From positions 7,316,001 through 7,380,000 of the forward strand of contig NC_068565.1 in the NCBI RefSeq assembly GCF_025698545.1: a stretch of DNA of 64,000 bases. The letters are read 5' to 3'. The notes beneath the pieces are model-generated. The model made no database searches and was not told the origin of the DNA. It worked only from the letters and a program-made list of their open reading frames with translations. The position numbers and the translations under genes are program-made. Origin of the DNA: Gossypium raimondii (taxonomy: Eukaryota; Streptophyta; Magnoliopsida; Malvales; Malvaceae). Position 1 is the first letter of the stretch. Each line of letters begins with the position of its first letter. This document shows positions 27,300 to 40,741 of this stretch, in pieces.

Positions 27300-29870
27300 T
27301 TGAATCGAAATATGATTATATGTGATTATTTGAAATATGTATTGTTATTAAATTGTTAATTGATTAGAAAGTGGAAAAGTGATCTTGAATTCGAAATGAA
27401 AGTGAATTGAGAATTTGAATACCCTATTAACTAGTCGGGCTAAGTCGGATATAGTTGGCATGCCATAGGATTTGGAAGAGTACGGGATTTATCGGCTTTT
27501 CCGATTAGGCACTTTATGTGTCATACATCAGGCACCTCATGTGTCGTTTCAGGTACTTATGTGTCGTATACTGATCAGATACTATGTACCGTTTTAGGCA
27601 CAATGTACCATACTGGTGTGTTTGGGTTGGAATCCGTGTATTCGTCAAAGTCCAGATTATTAATAGGGTGAATAATTGAAATGAGAAAATCAAATGAATT
27701 TGATCGATTGTAGTATTGAATATGAGAAAATTTAAAATTGTGGATTGAAATTGAGATTGAAAATGAAAGGCATGAATTTAATGTTTATGTAGTGATTGAA
27801 ATTGCTACATGTGATATGTGATTGAGATTGAAGAATAGTTAAAATTGTATTGTTATTGTCAAATAATGAAAGTTTATGAACTAATTAATATTTAAGAAAT
27901 ATGATAGTTACATGCTTGGTAATTATAATTCTTTATTGCTATTATAATTTGAATTATGATAATACCAGTAAGTATAAAATACTCAGCGTACGGTTGTTTT
28001 CGTGGCAGGTTGAAAAAAGGGTCTGAGTCTCGGTTCAGCATCCAGGTCAATCCCGACTCTTGCATAGAGATTTCGGTGATGTTTTCTTCCTTAAATGAAA
28101 GTGGCATGTACATAAGAATTATAATGGTTATTTTGGTATGTTATATAATTTTGTTGTAAAGAAAGGTATTTGATGTTTTGATGATTATATTAGTAAAATG
28201 GTAGAAGTTATTTATAGCATTGGTATCGAATTGAAATGACTTGGTTAGTTTTATGAATTAATTAGAAATGATAATAGGATTTTCATTAATTAAGTTGTTA
28301 TGTCAATATGTCAAGTATAATTTAAGTATATAAATGTATTGGTTGAATTACTGGGATTGGTTCGGTTGCGAATTGAAAGTTGCAGGGGGTTTTATGTAAA
28401 AATAAGCAGAAATGCTGCCGAAATTTATAAATAAAAAAATGAATGAAGTCAATTACTAAAATTTATATGAATTTATGATTTATTTTAATATGTTGGTTAT
28501 TTATTTAAGATTTATTTGTAAATTGTTTGATATGTCCGGTAATGTCTCGTAACCCTGTTTCGGCGACGGTTTGGGCTTAGGGGGTGTTACAAAATCTTTC
28601 AATTTCAATCATATAAGTCTTTTACCAAATCTTACCGAATCAGAGAACGACTTACGGGTATGAGTACATCGTATTCGAAGCCGAAGGTTGCGATGTTAAA
28701 TAGAAATCCATAAAGGGTTGAGCAAGCTCATAGGAGTGAATGGAAACCTATAAGGGTTAAACAAAACTCATATGAGTTAATGAAGCTCGTGAGAGCTAAG
28801 CGGAAAGTAAACACGAAAGTTTGCAACAAATGCTGAACCTCGGTTTACTTGGGTACATTTTCCATCAATTCATCTTTTGCATTTTACCTTCAATTCATCC
28901 TTTGTCATAGAACGATTGTACTCAATCCCACGTTCCACTCATTTTGAGCATTCAATTTAATTTCATATTTTAACAATAATTTTATTTTCAACAATAGATA
29001 TGAATAAATACATAATATCATTCATCAATTTAATAAGAAAACATTAAATTTTAACCATACGAACTTACCTGGGTTAAATTGTAAGATTTGTAGAAGTTTA
29101 GGGACTATTATGCTATTTTCCCTTTTTCACGTTTGTCTATAGGCTCTTGATCTAAGATGTAAAATTATTCATTCATTAGCATATATTTCAGTTTCAATTC
29201 ACTTCACAATTAATACCCTTCAAGTTTTGAAATTACACAATTACCCTAATTTTTACAGTTTTTGCAATTTCGTCCCTCACCAATTAGCCTATCAAATGAG
29301 AATTTTTCTAAACTGACAATTTGTCTAAATATTCTAAGCTATCATACTACCTTTGATTAACATAATTTAGTATCAAACCCTAATATTTAATCTTTTCACA
29401 ATTTGGTCCTAAAATCAATTTCTATTAAAATCACTTGATAAAATCATCAAATAATAAAAATTAAAGCTCTAAATCCATGTTAATTCATCACAAGCATCCA
29501 GCACTCATCAATGGTAACTTTAAAAATTACCCATAAAATCAAAAACTAATGACATAGATAGTTGGACCTACTTGTAAAAGTCTTAAAAACACAAAAATTT
29601 CAAGAAAAGAGTAAGAATTGAATTCAAATGAAGTAAAAATATGAAAAAAAAAACAGCTTTAAGATCTTTCCTATGGCTGCTTTTGGCTGAAGATTGATGA
29701 AGAAATGCCTAGAAAATCTTTTAATTGCTATTTTATTTATTTAATTTTACAAAATTTACAATTTTACCCTTAAATCACCTAATTTCATTGTTTTTTTCTG
29801 CTTATGCCGCCTCAGCCTTCTATCTTAAGCTCATTTACTCTTTAAGTCCTCCCTCATTTAACATCTAATC
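27300..29870. repeat. ~2.55 kb tandem duplication, unit 2
   Basis: Direct repeat of 24748-27299 with an LTR border at 28591. It differs by scattered substitutions and many short indels, for example around 27965-28020 and 28670-28800. Confidence 0.92.
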
Positions 29871-30192
29871 CATTTAATCACTATTTCTTTAATTAGTTAA
29901 TTTTGCACCTTTTTCAATTTAGTCTTTTTTAATTAATTAACTATCAAAATGTTAAAATTTTCTAAAGAAACTTTAATACTATCTTAATGACACTCCGTAA
30001 ATATTTATAAAATATTTACAGCTCGGTTTATAAAATTGAGTTCTCGATACATGGTTTTCTAAACCACTTAACCTAATAAATCTTTCTAAAATCACATTTG
30101 ACTCGTAAATACTAAATAATATACGAACTTACTCGTCATATTTGGTATTCTCGAACCACTATTTCTGACGCCACTGAAAATCGGCTGTTACA
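28592..30192 (-). repeat. Second minus-strand gypsy LTR (TGTAACAGCC type)
   Basis: Ends at 30192 with CGGCTGTTACA, i.e. starts TGTAACAGCCG on the minus strand. Its left end abuts the LTR ending at 28591, so the two LTRs are nested or adjacent. A shortened copy lies at 26026-27299 in unit 1. Confidence 0.6.
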
Positions 30193-30239
30193 GGTTCCCT
30201 TATTTTTCCTTTTCCTTTTCCTTTTCCTTTATCTCTTAG

Positions 30240-30765
30240 TTTGGGTGACATTTTTTAAGAAACTCTCTGGTGAGAAAATCAAGTAAAGAATTAGTTTCTC
30301 CTTTCATGTATTCAATATCAAAATCAAATATGCTCAAAATTGCTTGTCATCTTGCAAATTCTGTTTTGAGGCAATATTTTGAACATCTTTTTGTAAAACC
30401 TCTTTTGTTGATTTGTAATCAATTCGTCAAAGAAATTTTTGATTTAGTAAATCACTTTGAAATTTTGTAATGCATAAAACAATTGATAAAATTTATTTTC
30501 TAATAGCACTATAATTTTGCTAAGTTGGATTCTAGTGTCTAGAGGTAAACTAGACTATTTGCTTTTTTCCTCCCTTAACTTGTTTTAGGATCCTACCATA
30601 CACTATTTCAGAAGCATCTGTTTCTACTATCTTGGGAGCATTTGGATCAGCTAAATGTAAATAATGAAGTTTAGTAATTTGTTTTTTAATCTGGGTAATA
30701 ATATTGGTGTGGTCATTTGTCCAAGGTTGTGAATTCTTTTTGAGCCTATCATATAAGGGCTTACA
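30240..30765 (-). pseudogene. RT/RNase H remnant of a reverse-transcribing element
   Basis: On the minus strand a stop-interrupted frame from about 30760 to 30240 resembles the end of reverse transcriptase and the start of RNase H of plant pararetrovirus-type or related polyproteins. The recognisable element is the IVETDAS motif near 30620-30650 that opens RNase H. It is short, interrupted and has no neighbouring domains. It could come from the same family as the remnants at 14-17 kb. Confidence 0.5.
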
Positions 30766-30774
30766 CTAATATAT

Positions 30775-30930
30775 TATTCGAATTGTAAAATTCAACTAAA
30801 CTCAAACTTGAAACTCGAATTACTTATTCGAGCTGATTTGAAAAAATTGAATAACTCGATTTGATTAACTTGAAATTCTATTATTTTTACTATTTTTCGA
30901 ATCGAATCAAGTTTTGCTCAACCCTACAAA
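30775..30930. repeat. Dispersed AT-rich repeat with CTCGAATTACTTATTCGA
   Basis: A stretch of TTCGAATT/ACTCGAA-type phrases. In inverted orientation the same material occurs at about 38200-38360 and 44335-44480, in the duplicated kinase segment. No coding potential; class unknown. Confidence 0.55.
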
Positions 30931-31179
30931 AAATCAAATAGCAAAAAAATTTCGGAGTGTACACACCAATATTTGACCTCACCCATCTAACACAATCTTC
31001 TTGAATAGAACCAAGCTTAAAGTTATTCAAAAGTTGTTGAAAAGATAATCACTGGCCACGCTCCCAATCAAACGATTCTTACCTAAGTGAAATGAGTTGG
31101 TGTGTGGAGATAAAAATAAACTTATGAGAAATTAACGAAGGCTTTAATGTGTGTGTCAATGCCACTTTTTTTAAGGTTC

Positions 31180-31700
31180 TATTCGCCCCCTATATTATAG
31201 TGTGCAAAAGAATTATTGACAAATGAGCCTCAATGATACAATAAAGCCCAATAACTGTCTACGTTTTGCACTGAAAGAAACAATCCACTGAGCATTGAAA
31301 GGAGCATAGCAAATATATCAATTTCTATAAAGAATTTTCGGAGTAATTCTTTATAAATTAGTCTAGGAATATAAAAGATGATGGAAGAATAAAAAGAAAC
31401 TTTGTTTCCATATTATTTTTGAGTGTGTCTTACAAATGAAATTTCACTCCTATTTATAGGAGATCTCATATCTCTTCATAAGAACATAATTACCTAAATG
31501 GATAGTCATATCTTTAATAAAAAATATAATTATTAAATAGATATATACTTGAATAAATATGACTATTTGTTATTATCAAATGACATAATTTTTAATTTAA
31601 GAGACATAACTCATTACTATAAATAATGACAACTTTTAATTAATAACTAAATAACGTAACTTTTAATTACTTATAACTTTTCATTTGTAATTATTAAAAT
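31180..31700. repeat. Dispersed repeat, LTR-like, copy 1
   Basis: Shares order and wording with 50690-51060: a GTGTGCAAA start, CCTCAATGATACAATA, CAAATGAAAT..CACTCCTATTTATAGG, then ATCTCTTCATA. The TATTTATAGG phrase and TCTCTTCATA leader look like an LTR promoter region, but no element body is attached. Confidence 0.5.
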
Positions 31701-32010
31701 ACAATATATATATATTAAAAATGTTTTAACAGAATATACCAGTACCAATACCAATTCCATTGATCGTTGATCCAAAATTTGAACTCGACAACCTTTCCAT
31801 CTTTCCTTTCGGATAAAGCAAAGATCCCAGGGAATGTAAATTTTAAAGTTGAGTTCTTTCTTCTCTAATAAGTTCCCTACCCACATATCGGTCCAAAAAT
31901 TCACAATAGAACCATCTCCTAATTGATCATAAATATTAGCAAGAAAGCATCCTCCAAACTGATTCTAATTAGACGATGATCAAGTGTCCCACCAAACCCA
32001 AGATTTATGT
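31671..32010 (-). pseudogene. LINE (non-LTR retrotransposon) 3' relic
   Basis: Minus-strand open stretch with GDGSIVNFWTDMWVGN at about 31930-31860, the usual wording of the region between reverse transcriptase and the zinc-knuckle (zf-RVT) end of plant LINE ORF2. Nothing else of the LINE is visible. Confidence 0.55.
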
Positions 32011-34085
32011 CGAGATGCGAGATTTGTAGGGAGGAGATTATTAGCCCAATTTTCATACTAGGTGTTAATCACCTGTTTACAGAGATGCCAAACCTCCACA
32101 AAAAATTTGAAAATCACCCATTAAATTTTTTAAAATAAATTATTTTATATAAAAATAAATGAATCTCTATCTTCTAATAAAAACCTCACAAAAATACTTT
32201 CAAGTGAGTCTCTTTAATTTGGTAATAATTCTCTTTTCTTTTCAAATTTTATTGATTAATCTTTAGAAATGTTAGAATTTTGAAATTTTTTATGATAGTT
32301 TAGAATCTATATGCAAGATTTTATTTATTTATTTATTTATTAAATGATTTTGGGATATTGAAAATTACTTACATCTTAATTGGGTAATTGTTTTTAAAGG
32401 TTAACTAATACAAATCCTTCAAAAAATTAAGATTGACTGTATTTATATAATCTTAAATTTCTTAAATATTGATTAAAATGTAGCATTCTTATTTAAAATT
32501 TGTTGTTGATAGCGTGATTATTATGAATCTTGTGTTTGAAAATTTACATGTTGCATATTTTTTCTTTTGTGAAAGAAAATTATTAGTTGTTTGTTGGTTT
32601 CATAAAACCTTTGTATTTATGATTTAGATTTATTTGTTTTAAATGTTTAACAAGAATGAAAAATATTTTAAAAGAATGTTTACTAATAAAATAAAGGAAG
32701 AGCAGGAAGAAAAAATAGTGAATAGCCAAAGTGAGATACAAACCAATTTGAAAAAAAAAGGAAGATTAAAAGAGTAAATTTGAATTTAGCATTACTAACC
32801 TTTTGGTCGATCCGAGATTAAGAACCAATATTACAATTATCATCCAAATGATAGAGATAATATAAGATCATTGACAATAAAAGAATCATATAAGAAAGAC
32901 ATATTTTAACAATTGTAAAAAAATATGCAAGTACCTTTTGTTATAGTTATTGTTTCAATAATTTTGTAATAATTTTACAATAATTTTATGTTTAATATTT
33001 GACATTTTAAAAAGAGTAGAAAAGAGTCAAATTATTGTTTTTTAACCGAATTACTGTCTAAACCATTAAAATTTTAAATATAGTAGTCAACATAGCAATT
33101 CACGTGTACTAAATGCTAATTTTTATATTTTTATGAACTATTTATATATAATTTTATTTTTGAATCTTTTGAAATTTTATAATTATTTCATGAAGTATAC
33201 ATAAACTGCCACATAGGTTACCACATCAATATTATTAAAAATTAATATTTAATAAGCATTTCTATTAGAAAAATATGATTTGACTCCTTTTAAAAAGATG
33301 AAAATTAAATTTAATTTTAAAAATATAAATATTGATAACTAAATTTATCATTTTCTATTAAAAAAAACTTTTGCAATGGTTTTAAATCAATTAAATGCTT
33401 GTCCTATTGGAAAACAGGGATAGATGTTACTGTTGGACCTGACAGGCCAACTCATGACATTAAATTTGCTGTCAAAGTGGAGAGAAGGTGAAGGATTTGA
33501 TAAATTCAATTGAAATTTTAAAATTACATAGAAAGTGGAGTTGATAGTTTGACAATGAGATATTAGTCGCAAAAGCATATGCTTGTACAAGCTCCAACGC
33601 ATCAAGGGTTCTAGAAACCTTAAAAAAGAAAACTGGGTAACTTTTTAAAGTTAATGTATAATTCAAAGCAATGATTGTAATGAAATAGGTGCAAATCTAC
33701 ATTATAATCCATTTAAGAGCAAATGTTATTTGCCTTACAATTTTCTTTATATGCCTGCAGTTGTCAAGATTGAAGTTGTTTGAGAGCCCATTTGCATCAT
33801 TGTGTTTTTGGATAAGGCTTAGACTTTATAGTTAAAAAGAAAGGTGATTGATTTATATCAGCATCATGCATTAATTTTTCATTAAATGCATGAAAAAGTT
33901 GATCAAGTCTACGTTGATTCCATGTGGGAGCCTGGTAGGCTAATTAACACTGATTTGTATATGTGGATTGAGATATTTATTAAATGCTTGGCACTCTTCA
34001 GAAAATAGAATTTGCATTGAATCTTCATTGAACTACTAAAATTATTAAGGTCTGCTTTAAGCTCTCGGGGTGATGAATGCAGCTT
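32011..34085. other. Intergenic DNA and promoter side of third kinase gene
   Basis: About 2 kb of AT-rich sequence without a recognisable gene or element. The last few hundred bases should contain the promoter of the gene at 34138; I could not single out a TATA box. Confidence 0.45.
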
Positions 34086-34113
34086 ATTCTCTCTCTCTCT
34101 CTTTTTTTTTAAG
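34086..34113 (+). promoter_or_regulatory. CT-rich tract in 5' leader
   Basis: A (CT)n run followed by T9, ending 25 bp before the ATG at 34138. Pyrimidine-rich leaders of this kind are common near plant transcription starts. A role is inferred only from position. Confidence 0.4.
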
Positions 34114-34137
34114 ATATCAGTAGTTTCATATTGAATT

Positions 34138-37100
34138 ATGGAGAGAAAATCAACTGAAGGTTTTGGAAGGTGTTTTTTGTTGGCTTGTATGCTAGTATTT
34201 GTCTTGGCAGCCTCTGCTGCAACAGATAATATTACTCCAGGCCGATCTATCAGAGATGGGGAAGCTCTAGTTTCAAGTGACGAAACTTTTGAATTGGGAT
34301 TCTTCAGTAGCCCAGTTAATTCAACAACACGTTACCTAGGAATATGGTACAAAGTTTCTCCTGAGACTGTCGTTTGGATAGCCAACAGAGAGGCTCCTCT
34401 TCTCGATCATTTCGGAGTTTTAAATGTCACTAAGGAAGGTAGTATTATTCTCCAGGATAAGAAAACTGACATTATATGGTCATCCAATAGAACAAGAACT
34501 GCTGAAAATCCAGTTCTGCAGCTCTTGGATTCTGGAAATCTTATCGTAAAAGATGGAAACGACAGCGGCTTGGCAAACTTATTATGGCAAAGCTTTGATT
34601 ATCCTTGTGATACCTTACTGCCAGGGATGAAGCTTGGGAAGAGTTTCATTACAGGAACGAACTGGTCTCTATCATCTTGGAAGGGCCTCAACGATCCTGC
34701 CCCAGGTCGGTTTTCGGCCTTGATAGATCCCGAGGGGTTTCCCCAGCTAGTTGTGAGAAATGGAAGTGCAATCTTTTACAGAGGAGGGTCATGGAACGGC
34801 GAACGGTTTACGGGGACTCCTGATCTAAAACAGGTTGAATCATCTAACCTATTCAAGTTTACATTTGAGTTGAATAAGAATGAGGTGTACTACAGAGGTG
34901 AGCCCTATCCTTCATTCATTTCAAGGTTAGTTGTGAATCAATCAGGCTTTTTGCGGCGCCTAGTGAGAACGAAACAATCGCAATCTTGGATTGAGATCTA
35001 TTTTGCTCCTCGCGATGAATGCGACCGTTATGCTGTATGTGGTCCATATGCTAGCTGCAACACCAACAACTGTGCTTGTTTGGATGGATTTGAACCAAAG
35101 TACCCTGCAGAGTGGGATCATTCAAAATGGTCTGGCGGATGCGTTCGAAAGACTGAATTGGCTTGTCAAAATTCTGTCTTTACGAAGTATAATGGGTTGA
35201 AATTACCTGACACATCGAATTCTTCTTTTGATGCAAGCATGAGCCTTAAGGAATGCCAAGAGAAGTGTTCAAAGAACTGCTCTTGCATCGCCTATGCAAA
35301 TTCAGATATCAGAAATGGAGGTAGTGGATGCTTGCTGTGGTTCGGTGACCTTATTGATATGAGAATATACCCTGACGGTGGACAAGATCTCTACGTACGG
35401 ATGGCCAATTCAACATTAGGTATCATCTCGAATTTAAACCGATTATTGTTTTATCATAATTGTTCGAGAAGCTAATTGTTCAGTTACACTTCTGATGTTT
35501 CAGGTTACCTTGTTGCAAGCAAAAACTCGAGTAAAAAGAAGAGAGTAGCCATTATTGTCATCGCGGTCATATTAGTTGGACTGATTTTGGGAGGATTAAT
35601 TGTCCACTTGAGATGGAAGAAACTCAGAAAGCAAGGTAAGTAACTAACTTTAGGGACTAATGTCTGTCAATTACGAGAAATGAAGCTCTACTGATGTTTG
35701 GTACGTATTTATTATTATTTGATCATTTGGTTTTGATAGTAGAGATTTTTACTTCATTTTGATTAATGTATAAAGTTGAAGGTGGAAAGGATGACATGGA
35801 GTTACCAGTATTTGATTTAAGCACTATTGTGAAAGCCACTGATAACTTCTCCGATGATAATAAGCTAGGACAAGGTGGTTTTGGACCTGTTTACAAGGTA
35901 AATTTAAGAAAATATACCCAGATGAGCTATCCGTTTTTTGGGGAATGAGGAAATGTGAATGTTAAGCCTTTCAAATGATGATTTCCAGGGTACCTTGCCT
36001 GAAGGGCAAGAAATAGCAGTGAAGAGACTTTCAAAAAGTTCTGGACAAGGATTGGAAGAGTTTAAAAACGAAGTCGGATTGATTGCTAAGCTTCAGCATC
36101 GCAACCTTGTGAGGCTTCTCGGTTGTAGCATTCCAGGAGATGAAAAGATGTTGATCTACGAGTACCTGCCCAACAAAAGCTTGGACTACTTTATTTTCGG
36201 TTTGATCCTTGAACCACATTTTTTTTGAAATGGTTTCTCTGAGGTTTTAATCAGTCGAAGCACTAATGTTTATTTTGATGAGACAATAATCAGATCAAAC
36301 AAAAAGCGAATTACTGGACTGGAGAAGGCGAATGCACATCATCGATGGAATTGCTCGAGGACTTCTTTATCTTCATCAAGACTCTAGACTAAGGATTATA
36401 CATAGAGATCTCAAAGCCAGCAATGTGTTACTAGACAGTGATATGTGCCCCAAGATTTCAGACTTTGGCATGGCAAGAACAATTTGGGGTGATCAAACTG
36501 AGGCAAACACTAACAAAATCGTTGGAACTTAGTATGTAGTGTAAACATACTCTAACTTGAACCTGATGCCTAACTGTGTTATAACTTTCTTCTTCATCAC
36601 AATTTTCAGTGGTTATATGCCTCCTGAGTACGCTGTAGATGGACTATTTTCGATAAAATCCGATGTATTTAGCTTTGGTGTGTTAGTACTCGAGATTGTT
36701 AGCGGGAAAAAGAACAGAGGATTCTTCCATCCAGAACACAGCCATAACCTTGTTGGGCATGTAAGAAGGAAGAACAAAACATTATTAATTACTATTCTTG
36801 CTGTTAAACAATAGATACTTGACATGTTGGTCCTAATGTTTCCAGGCATGGAAACTGTGGATGGAAGAGAAGCCATTGCAGCTAATTGAAAGTAACTTGG
36901 GAGATTGTTTTGTGGTATCTGAAGTTCTAAGATGCATTCATGTGGGTCTTTTGTGTGTTCAAAAACGACCAGAGGATAGACCGAGCATGTCATCCGTAGT
37001 TCTAATGTTAGGTAGTGAGAATTCAGTACCTCAACCGAAACAGCCTGGTTTTTTCACCGAAAGGAGTCTGCCTGAATCGGACGCTCACTCATCAACCCAC

Positions 37101-37154
37101 CATGAACCAGCTTCTAGCAATGGAGTTACCATTTCATTGTTAGAGGCACGATAG
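34138..37154 (+). CDS. G-type lectin S-receptor-like Ser/Thr kinase
   Basis: Intact receptor kinase of 814 residues. Exons: 34138-35419, 35504-35635, 35776-35897, 35989-36199, 36294-36531, 36610-36760, 36846-37154, with GT-AG borders and a total length divisible by three. Signal peptide (~1-27), B-lectin domain with the FELGFFSSP and YLGIWYK segments, S-locus glycoprotein and EGF-like region ([13 protein letters not shown]), PAN ([15 protein letters not shown]), membrane helix at about 443-464, kinase from about 490 to 765. LGQGGFG, IAVKRL (Lys near 524), HRDLKASN (near 621) and DFGMAR (near 639) are present, so catalysis is expected. The juxtamembrane wording ([20 protein letters not shown]) places it with Arabidopsis At4g27290-like proteins, a different subfamily from the copies at 4-12 kb. 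Ligand unknown. It is the single, older relative of the twin genes downstream. Confidence 0.93.
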
Positions 37155-37841
37155 AAAACATGTATAACGTTAACATCCTATGCTGTAATTATTTACCTTT
37201 GTATTAAGAGCTATAATGCTCTCTGTATGACTTACCGTGCTAGCAAGCAGGTTGGTTTGTATGTATACAAGCAAATAGTACGTGATGGGTTGAAGATATG
37301 GAATTTTCATGGCAATAATGAGCTAAAAAGTTGGAAACTAGTTCTGTTGACATCTGCTCATCTCGTTCTATAAAATCACCAATAGTAGATAAGCTTTTAA
37401 TAGTTAACATCGTTAGATTATTGTCTTATATAGTTTGATTAGGGCCTTACTAAGAGGTAACTTGGTTCCTGGATGTCTCCCCTAAGCCATCCTATGTGGG
37501 AGGATTTCGATGTCTCCCCCTCAAGCCTAAAATACTCGCAGCAATTAAATTAATATGACAAATTGAAAGTATCGACTACGAAATTTCCCGAATCCAGGAG
37601 TTGTCGGTGCATTAGAAGACCAAACAATGCCTTTGGTGACCAGGTCTTAATTAAGCAGCCCCTTTGACTTTTAAAATTACTTTTCTTTTATAATTAAGCA
37701 GTCCAATAACTTTTTTTATTTATTTTTCTCCATGATGATACCTTAATTTAAATGCCTTTCAACTCATTGCCGTAAAATTAACATAAAATATATAGTTTTC
37801 AGAAAACAAATTAAAGTTACAAGCACTAATAAAAATTAATA
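37155..37841. other. 3' UTR and spacer
   Basis: 3' UTR of the upstream gene, then AT-rich DNA up to the start of the duplicated kinase segment. No gene or element is recognised. Confidence 0.45.
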
Positions 37842-40415
37842 TCATTATAATTATTTAAACATGGCAGAATTTTTTTTACTGGAACATGGACCAAATTGGT
37901 AATAATAACAAAACATTATTGCTGACATAACACTATAACATTGTTGCATTGACCAGAAAATTAATTAAAGACCGTATTGGGAAAATTAGACCAACGCATC
38001 ATAATTAAGGGACTCAATTAAATAACTATTTTAAGATTAAAGTATTTATTTAGTAATTAATTAGTAGTTCGAAAAAGTATAAGTGAACTTCTTCCCCAAA
38101 CATTTAGGCTTAGTTCAAACTTTAGAGAACACATTATTGGTGAACTATACTTGAATACCACCTTCGATCCGAACAAGGCTATGCCTAGTCCTAGGGATAG
38201 GGATGAGCAAAACTCAATTCGACTTGATTTTTTTTTAAAATTTTGAGTTAATTGAATTGAGTTATTCGGTTTTTTCGAGTCAACTTGAATAAGTAATTCG
38301 AGTTTCGAGTTCGAGTCGAGTTGAATTTTATAATTTAAATAATTCGAATGATTCAAATAACTCAAATAACATATTGGTGTAAATATCTTTTGATCTTTTT
38401 CAATTTTGAAAATGAGCAAATTAGTTTCTCTCAACAAAATTTTTAAAAATCAAAATAATTTTTAAAATCTAAAATATTTATAAAATTTCAAAATTTATTT
38501 TTAAAACTATAAAATTTCAAAAATAAAAATTCAAAAAATATATATAAAGTTTAAAAAATTGGGTAAATTCCTAGGTGATCACCCAACTTTTGGGTAGGTT
38601 CTATTTTGGTCATCCAACTTCAAAAACTTTCAATTTCATCACCAACGTTTTGAAAATTTAAAATTTTAGTAACCCACAATTAATTACTTAACAAAAAGAT
38701 GATGCAATCCTTTTTTTATTGGCCTAATAATAAACTTAGTTCTCCAATGTTTATACATTTTATCAAATTGATCCTAAATCTAAAAATTCAACAGATTTAG
38801 CCCTTAGTGTTTATGAAATTTATTATTTAGTTTTAATTTTAAAAATCAATAAATTTAATTATGAACATTTATACAATTTGCCAATTTAATTTTAATTCTA
38901 AGAGTTTAAAAAGAAAAATATTTTAAAAAAGCAATAAAAATTCATTTTGGCATTTAGAAGCTCTTTGAAAAGCATATACAATAACTTTTTAAACAACAAT
39001 TTAGAAGATCCCCAACAAAATCTTTTCTTTTATCATAAAATTGAAATTTCTTTTATATATACCTAGTAAAGGGTGAGTAACAGATAAGAGAAAATGACTT
39101 TTTATTGAATTTATCAAAAAATTTAAACTTTTAAATTTATAATGAAAATGATAAAATTTACTCACAAATAATTTTAGGTAAATGTTTATTGCTATAAATA
39201 TCACAAAGTAAATTAATTTTAAAAAAATTAAACTTCTGTTGTAACTATTATAATTGTTTTCTTAACCTATTTTTCTAACAAATAGTTGTGTGAGCAATGG
39301 ACATCCATGTTCACTACACCAAATTGTTGATGCTAAGACGAAGTTAGGCTAAGATAAGGCGTCGATTCACCTTGGTAGGACTAAAAGCCATCAAGAGGAG
39401 GAGGAGAGAGACCGTTTCCCCCGTTGAGTACTCTCCTATAGTATTTATATGGGGAGTTGAGGTGCCATGAGGGAGCACCCCATTGGTGGACAAGTCAGTT
39501 CGTTGTTTTTCGGTAAAAATTGTGATGTGACTTTATAAGCTTATGATATGACACTATAAAGTAAGTTAGTGATATAACAAGCATAGTTTTACTTGATATA
39601 GGTGTATTAAATACCAAAATATTGGCTTTTTGTTTTATTTGCCAAAATATTAAATAGGGATAAATCCATAATCATACATTAATTATGGTTTAATGTGCAA
39701 TTGTATACATGAACTTTAGTTTTGTGCAATTTTATACATGAAATTTTGATTTGATCCAGTTCTTTTAAATTATTAACAAAATTATTGATATAACATCATT
39801 TTATGTTTATATATTGCATACATAAATAATTATATTCATTCAATATAAAAATAAATGTATTTATTTATTTAAATCTGTATAATTAAATCAAAATTATAGT
39901 TTCAAGTATACATTTGAACCACAATTAAAGTTTCACTTGTATAATTGTACCAAATTAAAGTTCATGTATATAATTACACATAAAAATAAAATTCAAATAT
40001 AATTTTAAGATTTATCCCTATTAAATACCTAAAAGTATTTATGGATGTGTGTTAGAATAATAAATTTTGGGCCCATTTACAATTGTTTAAATTATTTTGA
40101 ACCAGTCTTCTTCTATCTTCAGTTTAAATTATTCTGTGCTGCTTGTTCCTGGGTTCTGGAGTGTGAAAAAACACACCTTTCTACATCAATAGTAGTCAAG
40201 CATTGGTTTCAGCTTTTTCTTTTTATACATTTATATACTTTACATATCTTATATACGTATGGCAACCCTTTGACTTTTCAAAGCCGAAGTTATATGAACT
40301 TGGATTCAAACTCATATTTTAACTTAATAAATCAACATTTAATTTTGAAAAGAAATTTAAAGATATAAAATCCGAAAACCCTTCCAATATTTAACTTGGT
40401 AAGATGCGAGACCAA

Positions 40416-40560
40416 GGGTGAGTTTGAATAGGTGATTGGGTGCGGTGCGTTTAGCCTACTTTTTATCTTACGTCACCGTGTTGCTACAATATCTAATCTC
40501 ACCGCCACCGTTATTTTTATACTAACTGCAGTTAAACGCACCAGACATCCAAACTCACCC
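40416..40560. mobile_element. Tourist/Harbinger-like MITE
   Basis: 145 bp with perfect 11-bp terminal inverted repeats GGGTGAGTTTG / CAAACTCACCC. The 3-bp flanks are CAA (left) and TAA (right), fitting a TWA target duplication with one later change. The paralogous site in unit B (about 46746) reads GACTAACATC without the insert, an empty site that fixes the borders. It lies about 180 bp upstream of the kinase ATG. Confidence 0.9.
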
Positions 40561-40741
40561 TAACATCAATCTGAAATTCATTTGATTTTAAATTTAGAAT
40601 GTCAAAGGGGCTGCTATAATGAATAGAAAAATAAATACCTACAGAGAGGGACGTCTCACCCAATAATATTGATATAGAGAAGTTTCTCCTTGCATCTATT
40701 ATCTTTAAAATGAGTAATCAGTTTTACTTATTAGGAAATAA

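Noticed and set aside
27892..28159. Overlapping open frames on both strands
   Set aside because: Part of a gypsy LTR; open only in unit 2 because small indels differ between the two duplicate copies.
39312..39324. CACTACACCAAA as a second CACTA terminus (also near 45435)
   Set aside because: No subterminal repeats follow, orientation is the same as at 19596, and the motif is part of the duplicated upstream region. Probably chance.
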